NCBI RefSeq assembly: GCF_036178845.1
Contig: NZ_CP108070.1
Location: forward strand, 10,106,001 to 10,170,000
DNA: 64,000 bases
Source: Streptomyces sp. NBC_00271
GTDB lineage: Bacteria; Actinomycetota; Actinomycetes; Streptomycetales; Streptomycetaceae
Direction: 5' to 3'
A program made the position numbers and the translations under genes. The notes beneath the pieces were generated by a model. It had not been told where the DNA came from, made no database searches, and saw only the letters and a program-made list of their open reading frames with translations. Shown one piece after another: positions 1 to 7,749 of this stretch (the first letter of the stretch is position 1; each line of letters opens with the position of its first letter).

Positions 1-37
1 GCACCCACCGACCCGCACGTGCTCTGAGCCGGGGCGA

Positions 38-298
38 TCAGCGAGGATCCGGGCGGCCGCTCGTGATGCGGTTCCACAGGGAGCGGGTGGCACCGAAGCC
101 GCTCTCGTGGACCCACACGTGCGTGCAGGACGGGCACTGAAGGTGGAGCAGGCTGCCGGTGTTGGAGAGCAGATAGCGCCAGTGGTCGGAGCAGGTGCGC
201 CGTTGCTCGCACGGTGCGCAGCCGCGACTGTCGTTGCAGTTCGGACAGCTCACCCAGGCACGGCGCCCGCGGTCCGCCTGCGGGTCAAGCGGCAGCAT
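38..298 (-). CDS. small Cys-rich zinc-ribbon-like hypothetical protein
   Basis: An 86-residue protein with two CxxC knuckles (C18/C21 and C55/C58) plus C27, C30 and C36, a pattern suggesting a structural zinc ribbon. Its ATG overlaps the end of the upstream minus-strand gene by 14 bp and has a GGAGG site 5 nt upstream, so the two are probably translationally coupled. I do not recognise a named family. The Cys spacing is seen directly; zinc binding is inferred. Confidence 0.6.
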   Translation of the reverse strand: MLPLDPQADRGRRAWVSCPNCNDSRGCAPCEQRRTCSDHWRYLLSNTGSLLHLQCPSCTHVWVHESGFGATRSLWNRITSGRPDPR

Positions 299-551
299 GG
301 CCGCCTCCGCGCGGGGGCAGCACGCCGGCCGCGACCAGGTCGTCGTACAGGCGTTGCTGCTCCTCGTCGAGACCGGAGTACAGCAGGTCGTACGCGGCCT
401 CCTCGCCGCGCATGACCTCCATCGGGTCCCAGTCGGGGCCGAGGGCGGCCAGGACCTGGGCCTGTCGTTGCACCTCCTGCGCGCTGAGGTCGACGGAGAA
501 GTCGACCAGCGCGGGGGTGCCGTCGGGGGGCGGGGGGTTATGTGGGGCCAT
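285..551 (-). CDS. DUF6400-like small conserved protein
   Basis: An acidic 88-residue protein beginning MAPHNPPPPDGTPALVDFSV, with a helical middle (LSAQEVQRQAQVLAALGPDW) and a Gly-rich tail. It resembles the DUF6400 family of small Streptomyces proteins of unknown role. An in-frame ATG at 608 would add 19 residues; the start at 551 is preferred because the extension looks unlike the rest of the protein. No strong Shine-Dalgarno precedes either start. It sits directly upstream of the zinc-ribbon gene. Confidence 0.6.
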   Translation of the reverse strand: MAPHNPPPPDGTPALVDFSVDLSAQEVQRQAQVLAALGPDWDPMEVMRGEEAAYDLLYSGLDEEQQRLYDDLVAAGVLPPRGGGHAAA

Positions 552-683
552 GAAACGAAACTTAGGTATGCCTTCTTTGCCGGGGCAAGAGGGGGTGGTC
601 GAAGTCACAGCAGGTCGGCGGCGGTTTCGACGGTCTTTGCCGGGTCGCTCATGCCGGATCGCCGCCCGTTGCGCCCGGAGCGG

Positions 684-1388
684 TCAACTGGGCTTTTCGC
701 CGGTTTCGCAGATGCGGCGGGCGATCTCGCGCAGTTTGATGTTGTGGTCCTGGGACGCCTTCTTGAGCAGCTTGAACGCCGAGTCCTCGGTCAGCGCGTA
801 GCGCTCCATGAGGATGCCCATGGCCTCGCCGATCTCGTGACGGGTCTCCAGGGCGTCACCGAGCTGCTGATGCGTACGGGCCGCGGAGAAGGCCACGGCC
901 GCGTGCGAGGCGAGGATCCAGCCGGCCCGCTGAGCGGCCTCGTCGAAGGTGCGCGGCCGGCGGGAGTACAGGTTGAGGGCCCCGAGCTCGTCGTCCTCGG
1001 TGAAGAGGAGGAAGCCCATCACGCTCCCCATGCCCAGCCTTCTCAGCTCGGGGGCGAAGTGGGACCAGCGCTCATGCGGCCGGCTCAGGTCCTCGATGGT
1101 GTAGATCTGCTGACGGTCGGTCACGGCGTCGAAGCACGGGCCTTCCCGCAGATCCTGCTGGATCCGGTCCGCACGTCGCACCACGTCGCTCGTCGCCGCC
1201 AGAGGACGCACCTCGCCCCGCCGCACGGTGAGGATGCCGGCGTCGTCGCAGCCGTTGATCAGAACCGACGCATGCTCCACGACGCGGTCCAGTGTGCCCT
1301 GGACCGTGTCCTGGGCCAGCAGATCCCGCGCCATGTCCGCCAGGGCGACGGCGAACTGCTCCCAGACCTCGCCGGGCTCATGGGACAT
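684..1388 (-). CDS. GAF and ANTAR domain-containing protein
   Basis: A 234-residue protein with an N-terminal GAF-like sensor domain (about residues 15-165) and a C-terminal ANTAR RNA-binding domain (about 170-230, seen in ALETRHEIGEAMGILMERY and the following ALTEDSAFKLLKKASQ). ANTAR domains bind paired hairpins in nascent RNA and cause antitermination; GAF-ANTAR proteins are plentiful in Streptomyces and the ligand here is unknown. It is transcribed divergently from the WhiB-like gene across a 258-bp gap. Confidence 0.85.
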   Translation of the reverse strand: MSHEPGEVWEQFAVALADMARDLLAQDTVQGTLDRVVEHASVLINGCDDAGILTVRRGEVRPLAATSDVVRRADRIQQDLREGPCFDAVTDRQQIYTIEDLSRPHERWSHFAPELRRLGMGSVMGFLLFTEDDELGALNLYSRRPRTFDEAAQRAGWILASHAAVAFSAARTHQQLGDALETRHEIGEAMGILMERYALTEDSAFKLLKKASQDHNIKLREIARRICETGEKPS

Positions 1389-1553
1389 GTGCCACCTGCT
1401 TGTTCGTCGAAGCGCCGCCGACGCTCATCCGCGATCCCATCTTGCCACTCGGGCGTCCCCGCCGCGCCGGACGGGCGGGTGGGGGCGCCGTGCCCGTACA
1501 CGGCTGTCCGCGTCGTTCCTCGTTCAAACCGCGCCGTCCCCGCGAAACCGTCT

Positions 1554-1578
1554 GTTTCGCAGGTGCGATCAAGGGTGA
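1554..1578 (+). promoter_or_regulatory. possible SigB-type promoter for the WhiB-like gene
   Basis: GTTT at 1554-1557 is followed after 15 nt by GGGTGA at 1573-1578, resembling the Streptomyces SigB-family consensus GTTT-N14/16-GGGTAT with two mismatches in the -10 box. It lies about 70 nt upstream of the WhiB-like start. Weak call from sequence similarity alone. Confidence 0.25.
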
Positions 1579-1646
1579 CCCGAAGGAGGACCGAAGTCCG
1601 ACGAACAACGGATCGCGCAAGACCATCGCGATCACAGGAGGCCCCC

Positions 1647-1907
1647 ATGAACGACTGGCGCGAGTCCGCGGCCTGCCGGAGCGTCGACCCCGATCTGTTC
1701 TTCCCCATCGGCAGCACAGGTCCCGCGCTGCCGCAGATCGAGGAGGCGAAGGCCGTCTGCCGGCACTGCCCCGTCCGTGAGGAGTGCCTGAGCTGGGCGC
1801 TCGACACGGGGCAGACCATCGGCGTCTGGGGCGGTACGAGTGAGACCGAACGGCGCGCGCTGAGGCGGCGTACGGTCGCCCGCAGGTCCCGGGACACCGG
1901 ATCGTAG
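1647..1907 (+). CDS. WhiB-like iron-sulfur transcription factor
   Basis: An 86-residue Wbl protein with the four cluster-ligating cysteines C10, C38, C41 and C47 (CxxCx5C) and the GVWGG turn at residues 59-63, followed by an Arg-rich tail for DNA or sigma-factor contact. Wbl proteins carry an O2/NO-sensitive [4Fe-4S] cluster and act with the principal sigma factor. A strong ACAGGAGG site precedes the ATG. Which paralog (WblA, WblC or other) cannot be told from sequence alone. Confidence 0.9.
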   Translation: MNDWRESAACRSVDPDLFFPIGSTGPALPQIEEAKAVCRHCPVREECLSWALDTGQTIGVWGGTSETERRALRRRTVARRSRDTGS

Positions 1908-2020
1908 GCACGCGGGTCGCGAAGGGTGGGCGACGCCCGCGCGGTGCGAGGACACCCTGTGCGAAGGCGCGTGGGGCGAGGAAGAGCAAGACATCCCGCC
2001 GACGAGACCGGGGAGGCGCG

Positions 2021-2455
2021 ATGGAAAGCGACCCGAACGGGGACGAGAAGGTGCCGGGCGACGAGCCCCCGGGCCTCACCAGCACCTTTCCCGGACAGCT
2101 GCGCAACGTGACCGACGCCCGCCTCGTGGCGGACGACTATCTGTGCGCACTCGCGCGGACGTCACCGCCCGGAGCGGCCGAGCACTGGGACGACATCCTG
2201 CTGGTGGTGACGGAGCTGGCGGCGAACACCGTCCAGTACGCTCCCGGCCCCTTCGAACTCCGGATCCGCCCCACCTTCGACGGCGTGCATGTCACGCTCC
2301 GCGACAGCAGCACGACGCCGCCCGCGCCGCGCCGCGTCGACCCGGCGCACGGCGCGGGCGGAATCGGCTGGCACCTCGTCCACGCGCTCTGCCACCAGGT
2401 GAGCGTCGTGGTGCGGCCCGACGGCAAGGACGTGCACGCCTTCCTGCCCTGGTGA
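2021..2455 (+). CDS. RsbW-type ATP-binding (anti-sigma kinase-like) protein
   Basis: A 144-residue HATPase_c domain protein with N-box TELAANTVQYAPG and a G-box around GAGGIGWHLVHAL. Such short GHKL proteins are usually anti-sigma-factor serine kinases or regulators in Streptomyces. GGGGAGG lies just before the ATG. No sigma or anti-anti-sigma partner is adjacent, so its target is unknown; a second member of the family lies at 3588-4046 on the opposite strand. Confidence 0.8.
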   Translation: MESDPNGDEKVPGDEPPGLTSTFPGQLRNVTDARLVADDYLCALARTSPPGAAEHWDDILLVVTELAANTVQYAPGPFELRIRPTFDGVHVTLRDSSTTPPAPRRVDPAHGAGGIGWHLVHALCHQVSVVVRPDGKDVHAFLPW

Positions 2456-2555
2456 GCGCTTCTTCGCCGCCGGCAGGTGTCGGTTCGCGCGACCGGGGCA
2501 CACGGGACTGCCGAAGGACACATCAGCAGCCCCCGCACCTGAACGAGGTGGAGCA

Positions 2556-2924
2556 GTGAGCCTGGAGCAGCACCGAGCGTCCGGTCCCGTCGACGACACG
2601 GGTGACGAGGTGCCGGAGCCCTCCGACGAAGAGCGTGCCGCCTGGGCGCGGGTACGCCGCGCGGCCACGGGAATGCGCCACCACGAGGCGAGGTCCGCGC
2701 TGGCCACCGCCCGCAAGGCGGCTCGCGCGGGTTCGCTCACCGGCCGGGACGCGGTCGTCGCACGGTCGGAGGCCGAGGAGTGGGAGCGGGTCACTGGGAC
2801 ACTCGCCGACCACGAGGGACCCTACGACCCCGCCGACGACCCCTTCGTCCAGGGCGAGCAGGACGCTCGCGACGGCCGTGCCCCCGTTGCCCCTCGCGTA
2901 GAGCCACTGCCGCACCAGCGGTGA
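2556..2924 (+). CDS. hypothetical charged helical protein
   Basis: A 122-residue hydrophilic protein rich in Arg, Ala and Glu, predicted largely helical, with no signal peptide, membrane segment or cysteine. GTG start with GAGGTGGAG upstream. Not recognised. It follows the RsbW-like gene by 100 bp in the same direction and could share its transcript. Confidence 0.55.
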   Translation: MSLEQHRASGPVDDTGDEVPEPSDEERAAWARVRRAATGMRHHEARSALATARKAARAGSLTGRDAVVARSEAEEWERVTGTLADHEGPYDPADDPFVQGEQDARDGRAPVAPRVEPLPHQR

Positions 2925-2927
2925 ACG

Positions 2928-2977
2928 GGACCCGGAACCGGACCGGACCCGGACCGGACCCGGACCGGGACCGGGTT
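2928..2977. repeat. short GGACCGGACCC tandem repeat
   Basis: An imperfect tandem array of an 11-bp unit (CCGGACCGGAC), about four copies, lying in the gap just after the preceding stop codon. It holds complementary CCGG blocks and could fold as a hairpin terminator. Nothing else is visible in the 257-bp gap up to 3181. Confidence 0.5.
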
Positions 2978-3181
2978 CAGGACCTGGATCGGCGGTGTGC
3001 GGTGTGCCCCGGAGCAACCCCGACCGCATTGTCAGTGCCCTCCGCAACAATGCTGAGCAGCGAGAACGTCACCGCTCCCGGCGGTACGCGATCGAACCCG
3101 TCCGTCGAAAGGCCGCCCGCACATGACGCCCGCTCTCCGACGCCGTGCCGTGCCGCGAGCCCTGAACGGAGACCGCTGACG

Positions 3182-3517
3182 ATGCTCCGATCCCTCCCGC
3201 GCACGCCCGCTCCGCTCGGCCCCGGCGATGCCGAGGTCCTGCGTCTGATCACCGTCCAGCGCGTTGCCGTCTGCCTCACCGTGCATGCCAACGGGCGGCG
3301 CCGGTACGGCTACTGGCAGCCCCTCAGTTCCGGTTCCGGGCGCGGTGGTTGTTACGTGGCCCTGCCCACGGACGAGTGCGACGCGCTGCACGCGGCGGGT
3401 CGGATCGAGCTGGGCGACCCGGTGGTGGATCCGGCGAAGACCACGTACCCCGTGCGCCCCGTGGTGCGAGGCGCACCCTCCGCGACCGGCACGCCCCGCC
3501 AGGCCCTCACGGCGTGA
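3182..3517 (+). CDS. hypothetical protein
   Basis: A 111-residue protein from an ATG preceded by AACGGAGACC. The middle (RRRYGYWQPLSS, GGCYVALPTDECDALHAAG) looks folded and the C-terminus is Thr/Pro/Arg-rich. Not recognised. Longer in-frame starts upstream read through the GGACC repeat and were not used. Confidence 0.5.
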   Translation: MLRSLPRTPAPLGPGDAEVLRLITVQRVAVCLTVHANGRRRYGYWQPLSSGSGRGGCYVALPTDECDALHAAGRIELGDPVVDPAKTTYPVRPVVRGAPSATGTPRQALTA

Positions 3518-3555
3518 ACTCGTTCCGAGCCGCGGCCGACCACAGGAGTACGACG

Positions 3556-3591
3556 GTGTCGTCGTCCCAGCCCTGGTGGTCCCAGCCCTAG
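3556..3591 (+). CDS. possible 11-residue mini-ORF
   Basis: GTG start followed by SSSQPWWSQP and a TAG stop, with AGGAG 7 nt upstream, so the initiation signal is good for so short a frame. The Trp-Trp peptide could be a leader or a chance ORF. It lies 39 bp after the preceding hypothetical gene and converges on the ATPase gene at 3588-4046. Confidence 0.2.
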   Translation: MSSSQPWWSQP

Positions 3592-4046
3592 TGCGGTGAG
3601 AGCGGTACGACGGCCGTGATGCGCTTGCCGCCGGTGTGGAGTTCCGCGATGGTGATGTCGCGGGCGAGGCGGCAGATGATCGGCCAGCCATGGCCTCCGA
3701 TCCTCATGGATCCCGGCTCGTCGGGGTGCTCTGCCGGTGTGGGCAGTTCCCGGCTGTGGTCGCTCACCGACAGACGTATTTCCCGGTCGGCCAGCATCAC
3801 CTCGAACTCGGTGACACCGCCGCCGTGCAGCATCGCGTTGGTGGTGAGTTCCGAGGCGACGAGCAGGGCGTCGCCGACGGCGAGGGCATCGCCCGCGCTG
3901 TCGCGCCCGCCGGACCGTCGTACGTCTTCTTCGAGCGCGTGCCTGACCGCCTCGCGCACTTCGGCCGGGCTGCGCGGTCCGGGTGAACGCAGCCGGCCGG
4001 GGACGGTCGTGGTGTCGGGGGAGTTCGTCCGGTGCTCCGCACACAT
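3588..4046 (-). CDS. RsbW-type ATP-binding protein
   Basis: A 152-residue GHKL ATPase domain with N-box SELTTNAMLHGGG and G-box RIGGHGWPIICRLA. Likely an anti-sigma kinase or a related switch protein, as for the paralog at 2021-2455. No partner gene is adjacent; it lies divergent to the XRE regulator. The short C-terminus (AVVPLSPH) ends at the convergent mini-ORF. Confidence 0.8.
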   Translation of the reverse strand: MCAEHRTNSPDTTTVPGRLRSPGPRSPAEVREAVRHALEEDVRRSGGRDSAGDALAVGDALLVASELTTNAMLHGGGVTEFEVMLADREIRLSVSDHSRELPTPAEHPDEPGSMRIGGHGWPIICRLARDITIAELHTGGKRITAVVPLSPH

Positions 4047-4252
4047 GCCTCTCTCCTCTGCGTTCTACCACTACGCCTGACCTGGGAGGCCCAGCGCAAA
4101 CCTGTCCGTTGCGGCAGGACGCTGTCGGACCGTGACGGTCACACGTACACCTTCCGTGTGGGGCGACCGCTCCGACACGGCCGCCCTGCGCGACGAGCAC
4201 GGTGGCCGCCACGATCTACGAGGCTGACGGCACCTTGCCGTAGAGGCATACG

Positions 4253-4855
4253 ATGTTGCCCATGGCGCAAGACAACGGTGAGCTGGACAGCCTGGTACGC
4301 AAACGCATTCGCGCCCTGCGCGTGGCTCAGGGCTGGTCCCTGGAGGAGCTGGCCGCCCGCGCCCGGGTCAGCCAGTCCACGCTCAGCCGCATCGAGAACG
4401 GCCGGCGCCGCCTGGCGCTGGACCAGCTCGTCACCCTCGCCCGCGCCCTGGACACCTCCCTCGACCAACTGGTCGAGACCGCCGCGGACGACGTCGTCTC
4501 CCACCCGATGATCGACGCGGCCCACGGGCTGATGCGCTGGCCCATCAAGGCGGAACCCGGCATGACCGTTGTACGCCAGCGCATGACCGACCCGCCGCCC
4601 GACAACCCCTCGCGCATGCGCGCCCACCCGGGCCGCGAATGGCTCGTCGTCCTCTCCGGCACCGCGTGCCTGCTGCTGGGCAATCGGCGCTTGCGGATCG
4701 AGACCAACCAGGCGGCGGAGTTCCCCACGATGCTCCCGCACGCCATCGGCGCCGAGGGCGGACCGTGCGAGATCCTGGGCATCTTCGACCGTGACGCCCG
4801 CCGCGGTCACCAGCGTGGCGAGGACGTCGGGAAAGTGAACCGCCCGTCAGCGTGA
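4253..4855 (+). CDS. XRE-family regulator with C-terminal cupin domain
   Basis: A 200-residue protein: helix-turn-helix at about residues 18-72 (LEELAARARVSQSTLSRIEN is the recognition core) and a single cupin barrel at about 105-185 (HPGREWLVVLSGTACLLLG). HTH_3/cupin proteins sense small ligands and often repress an adjacent gene. Start at 4253 (ATG) or the in-frame ATG at 4262. It stands alone beside the IS element, so its target may have been separated from it. Confidence 0.8.
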   Translation: MLPMAQDNGELDSLVRKRIRALRVAQGWSLEELAARARVSQSTLSRIENGRRRLALDQLVTLARALDTSLDQLVETAADDVVSHPMIDAAHGLMRWPIKAEPGMTVVRQRMTDPPPDNPSRMRAHPGREWLVVLSGTACLLLGNRRLRIETNQAAEFPTMLPHAIGAEGGPCEILGIFDRDARRGHQRGEDVGKVNRPSA

Positions 4856-4998
4856 CCGTTTGCGTGTTCCGCAGTCCAGCAGGCCATCGTCTTGCGTATT
4901 CAGCAACCCGCCAGTTCACACGCGGAGGGCCCGCTTACTGGCTCTAACAAAAGCTGTTGATCATGTGACTGTTGGCTTGTCTGCTCGTTGGTCTGGTC

Positions 4999-5816
4999 GT
5001 GGGGAAACGTCAGTCGAGGCCGTGGATCGTGTCGGATGAACTGTGGTCGCTCATCGAGCCGTTGCTGCCCGCGCCGGGACCGAAGCTGGTGGAAGGCAGA
5101 CCTCGAGTGCCGGACCGGCAGGCAGTGTGCGGGATCCTGTTCGTGCTGCACACCGGCATCCAGTGGGAGTATCTGCCGCAGGAGTTGGGCTTCGGCTCGG
5201 GAATGACCTGCTGGCGACGGCTGGCCGCCTGGAACGAGGCCGGCGTCTGGGACCAGTTACACGTGGTGCTGCTGAAGGAACTGCGGTCGAAGAACCAGCT
5301 GGACTGGTCGCGGGCGGTGATCGACTCCTCCCACGTCCGGGCTGCTCGGCGGGGCCCAAAAGCGGTCCCAGCCCGGTCGACCGCGCACGGCCGGGCAGCA
5401 AGCACCACCTCATCGTCGACGGGCAGGGCATCCCGCTCGCGGTAACGCTGACCGGCGGAAATCGCAACGATGTCACCCAGCTCCTGCCCCTGCTCGACAA
5501 GATCCCGGCGGTCGCCGGCCTGGTCGGCAGACCTCGCCGACGGCCCGACGCGCTGCTGGCCGACCGCGGCTACGACCATGACAAGTACCGCCGCCTGCTC
5601 TGGCAACGCGGGATCCGCCCCGTGATCGCGAAACGAGGCCAGCCACACGGCTCCGGCCTGGGCATCTTCCGCTACGTCGTCGAGCGCACAATCTCCTGGC
5701 TGCACGGCTTCCGCCGCCTGCGCATCCGCTGGGAACGGCGTGACGACATCCACGAAGCTTTCCTCGGTCTCGCCGTCTGCCTGATCACCCACCGACACGT
5801 ACAGCGGCTTTGTTAG
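4999..5816 (+). CDS. IS5-family transposase, expressed by programmed -1 frameshift
   Basis: The first frame (GTG 4999, alternatively TTG 4972) encodes the N-terminal helix-turn-helix region (WIVSDELWSLIEPLLP) and the first catalytic Asp in AVIDSSHVRA. A heptamer C-CCA-AAA at 5355-5361 shifts ribosomes by -1 into the second frame, which carries the second Asp (LLADRGYD) and the Glu (ERTISWLHGFRRLR) of the DDE triad. The joined product is about 272 residues, normal for the family. The zero frame alone would end at 5445. Confidence 0.85.
5355..5361 (+). promoter_or_regulatory. -1 ribosomal frameshift slippery heptamer
   Basis: CCCAAAA read as C-CCA-AAA in the zero frame fits the X-XXY-YYZ rule for tandem -1 slippage. 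It lies exactly where protein similarity leaves the first transposase frame and continues in the second. Confidence 0.75.
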
Positions 5817-5835
5817 GGCCAGTTAGCGTGGGCGC

Positions 5836-6708
5836 ATGAACCACCCCTCCCCGCACCCAGCGCCCCACGGCGCGCACCATGTTCACGAGCACGGGCACGA
5901 CACAGGCGACCAGGTGGAGATCCTCGACCTGGACGCGGAAGTGCTCGCCGAACACCTCGCGTCCATCACCACCTGGCTGCCGATCGGGACCGACCCCCGC
6001 CGCATCGTGGATCTGGGCTGTGGGACCGGAGCCGGGACCCTCGCTCTGCTCGAGCGCTTTCCCGAGGCGCAGTTGACGGCTGTCGACCTGTCGGCCGCCC
6101 ACCTGAACCGTCTGCGCGAGAAGGCAGCCGCAGCCGGTGCGGCCGACCGTGTGCGCATCGTGCGGGCCGACCTCGACGCGACGGCGTGGCCCGAACTCGG
6201 CACGCCGGAGCTGGTCTGGGCGTCGGCCTCCATGCACCACATGCCCGACCCCGACCGCACCCTGCGCCAGGTCCACGACCTGCTGGCACCGGGCGGGCTG
6301 TTCGCCGTCGTCGAGCTGGCCGGCTTCCCCCGGTTCCTGCCCGAAGACGCCCCGGAGGACGCTCCCGGTCTGGAGGAGCGCTGCCATGCCGCACTCGACC
6401 ACCATCATGCCGAGCAGGTCCCCCACCGCGGCGCCGACTGGGGAACCAAGCTGACAAAGGCCGGCTTCACCGTCGAAGGCGAGCGCACCGTCACCGTCGA
6501 CATCGGCCCGCCCCGCACCGAAGCGGCAGGCCGTTACGCGCTCAGCAGTCTGCGCCGTATGCGCGGCGGCGTCGCATCCGCCCTGACGGTCGAGGACCTG
6601 GCCGCTCTCGACCGGTTGCTCGACACCGGCAGCCCGCACAGCATCCTGCGCCGCATCGACCTGAGGGTGCGCACCGAGCGCACGGTGTGGGCCGCACGCC
6701 GCACCTGA
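5836..6708 (+). CDS. class I SAM-dependent methyltransferase
   Basis: A 290-residue protein with Rossmann motif I at residues 57-66 (IVDLGCGTGA), an acidic residue after strand 2 (AVDLSAAHL) and a motif like SMHHMPDPDRTLRQ, typical of Methyltransf_25 small-molecule methyltransferases. The first 22 residues are unusually His-rich (HPSPHPAPHGAHHVHEHGH), a possible metal-binding tail. The ATG lies 13 bp past the right end of the IS, so the native promoter may have been displaced. Confidence 0.8.
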   Translation: MNHPSPHPAPHGAHHVHEHGHDTGDQVEILDLDAEVLAEHLASITTWLPIGTDPRRIVDLGCGTGAGTLALLERFPEAQLTAVDLSAAHLNRLREKAAAAGAADRVRIVRADLDATAWPELGTPELVWASASMHHMPDPDRTLRQVHDLLAPGGLFAVVELAGFPRFLPEDAPEDAPGLEERCHAALDHHHAEQVPHRGADWGTKLTKAGFTVEGERTVTVDIGPPRTEAAGRYALSSLRRMRGGVASALTVEDLAALDRLLDTGSPHSILRRIDLRVRTERTVWAARRT

Positions 6709-6710
6709 CG

Positions 6711-7106
6711 TTACGACGTGCAGACGTTCTTCAGCTCCTCGGCCGCGTCATTGATCTTGCTGGAGTCCGGGTTCGTGTCGCCGTTCAGGATGGCTTTGTT
6801 GTAGTCGGCGACGGCCTTGTCGAGCTTGTCGACCGCCTTGTCGACCTTGCCGTCGTTCGTCTTGTCGTCGATCTTGTCGAGGTTCTTGTAGATGGTCTCG
6901 ATGGACTTGTCGGTCCGGGCGGGATCCTTCGCGGCGTCCAGGCCGGCCTCGTTGATCGCCTTGAGGCTGTCGGCGATCGTGTCGGCGTTCTGCAGGCAGT
7001 CCAGTGAGTTGTCGACGCCGTCGCAGCCGGTGGCGAGCCCGGCGGTCAGGGCGACGGTGGCCAGGGTGGCGGCGACGCGGCGTCCACGTCGGCGGGCGGT
7101 GGCCAT
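6711..7106 (-). CDS. secreted or lipoprotein small helical protein
   Basis: A 131-residue protein with a basic N-terminus, a hydrophobic core (VAATLATVALTAGLATG) and a Cys at the expected processing site (LATGC), so either a lipoprotein or a secreted protein. The mature part is Asp/Lys-rich and helical (IYKNLDKIDDKTNDGKVDKA), with two further cysteines, one near the C-terminus, that could form a disulfide. Function unknown. Ends 2 bp from the convergent methyltransferase stop. Confidence 0.65.
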   Translation of the reverse strand: MATARRRGRRVAATLATVALTAGLATGCDGVDNSLDCLQNADTIADSLKAINEAGLDAAKDPARTDKSIETIYKNLDKIDDKTNDGKVDKAVDKLDKAVADYNKAILNGDTNPDSSKINDAAEELKNVCTS

Positions 7107-7177
7107 GGGAGGGTCCCTTCAGAGGAATTCGGGCGTGACGGGGCGAGGGGGCAGCGGAAGCGGGGTGGGCCGGCCGG

Positions 7178-7576
7178 TCAGTACCAGGGCTGGTCGACCG
7201 CCCGGACCAGCTTCTTCCGGCGGCCTGCGACGAGGCCGCCGGCGGCGCCCAGTGAGACCAGACCCATGCCGACGGCGGCCATGATTCCCTTCACGCCGTC
7301 CATGGTGAAGTAGCAGACCGTGGCCACGGCGCCGTTGAACAGGAACAGGAACCACAGCACCGGCGGCGTCGACAGGAACGCCTTGATCTGCGGCTTCTTC
7401 GCGATGCGCGAGCCGGCCACCAGTGACACGGCGATACCGGCGTACGTGGCCACGTCCTTCTGCGTGCCGTCGAGGACGGCGCCGGAGGCGGAACTCGCGG
7501 CGAGGCCGCCCACGAAGAACGACCAGAGCAGCAGGTTGGCGACGAACGACCGTACGGCGGCGAGCAGTGACTTCAC
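7178..7576 (-). CDS. small multi-pass membrane protein
   Basis: A 132-residue protein with about four hydrophobic segments (near residues 8-27, 42-55, 72-92 and 97-115), separated by short basic loops (RIAKKPQIKAF, GRRKKLVR). No conserved enzyme motif is visible. It is 71 bp upstream of the putative lipoprotein in the same direction, so the two may form an envelope operon. Unrecognised. Confidence 0.6.
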   Translation of the reverse strand: MKSLLAAVRSFVANLLLWSFFVGGLAASSASGAVLDGTQKDVATYAGIAVSLVAGSRIAKKPQIKAFLSTPPVLWFLFLFNGAVATVCYFTMDGVKGIMAAVGMGLVSLGAAGGLVAGRRKKLVRAVDQPWY

Positions 7577-7749
7577 GGGATTTTCCTTCGGCAGGGGACG
7601 CGCTGGTCCGTTGCGATCTCTGCCGTCAACGATCCCGTCGCCCGCCCGCCGCCACGAGGGACCGGCCCCCCGGATCGATGGTGTAGCGCGTTACACCATG
7701 TGAGCCACCACGGAGGGGACCGGCGAGGACCTGGAAGCGCGGGGGAGAG

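Larger units (their letters stand above)
4938..5822 (+). mobile_element. IS5-family insertion sequence, 885 bp
   Basis: Terminal inverted repeats are CTGGCTCTAACAAAAGCTG on the left and, read inward from the right, CTGGCCCTAACAAAGCCGCTG; about 15 of the first 18 positions agree. The element is bounded by TTA duplications and carries a two-frame transposase with a -1 slippery site. It is inserted between the XRE-cupin regulator and the methyltransferase gene and appears intact, so it may be active. Confidence 0.85.
4935..5825. repeat. TTA target-site duplication flanking the IS element
   Basis: TTA at 4935-4937 and at 5823-5825 directly abut the outer ends of the inverted repeats. A 3-bp TNA duplication is typical of several IS5-family subgroups. 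Confidence 0.7.

Noticed and set aside
195..1907. Long open frame spanning the first 1.9 kb on the plus strand
   Set aside because: Only its last 86 codons (from 1647) encode a real WhiB-like protein; the rest is antisense to the GAF-ANTAR and DUF6400-like genes and reads as low-information Arg/Val sequence typical of shadow frames in GC-rich DNA.
2928..2977. GGACCGGACCC array as a CRISPR
   Set aside because: Units are 11 bp, directly abutting, with no unique spacers and no cas genes nearby.
3352..4212. 286-codon minus-strand frame over the second RsbW-like gene
   Set aside because: It is a Arg/His/Pro-rich shadow in a different frame from the clear GHKL ATPase at 3588-4046.
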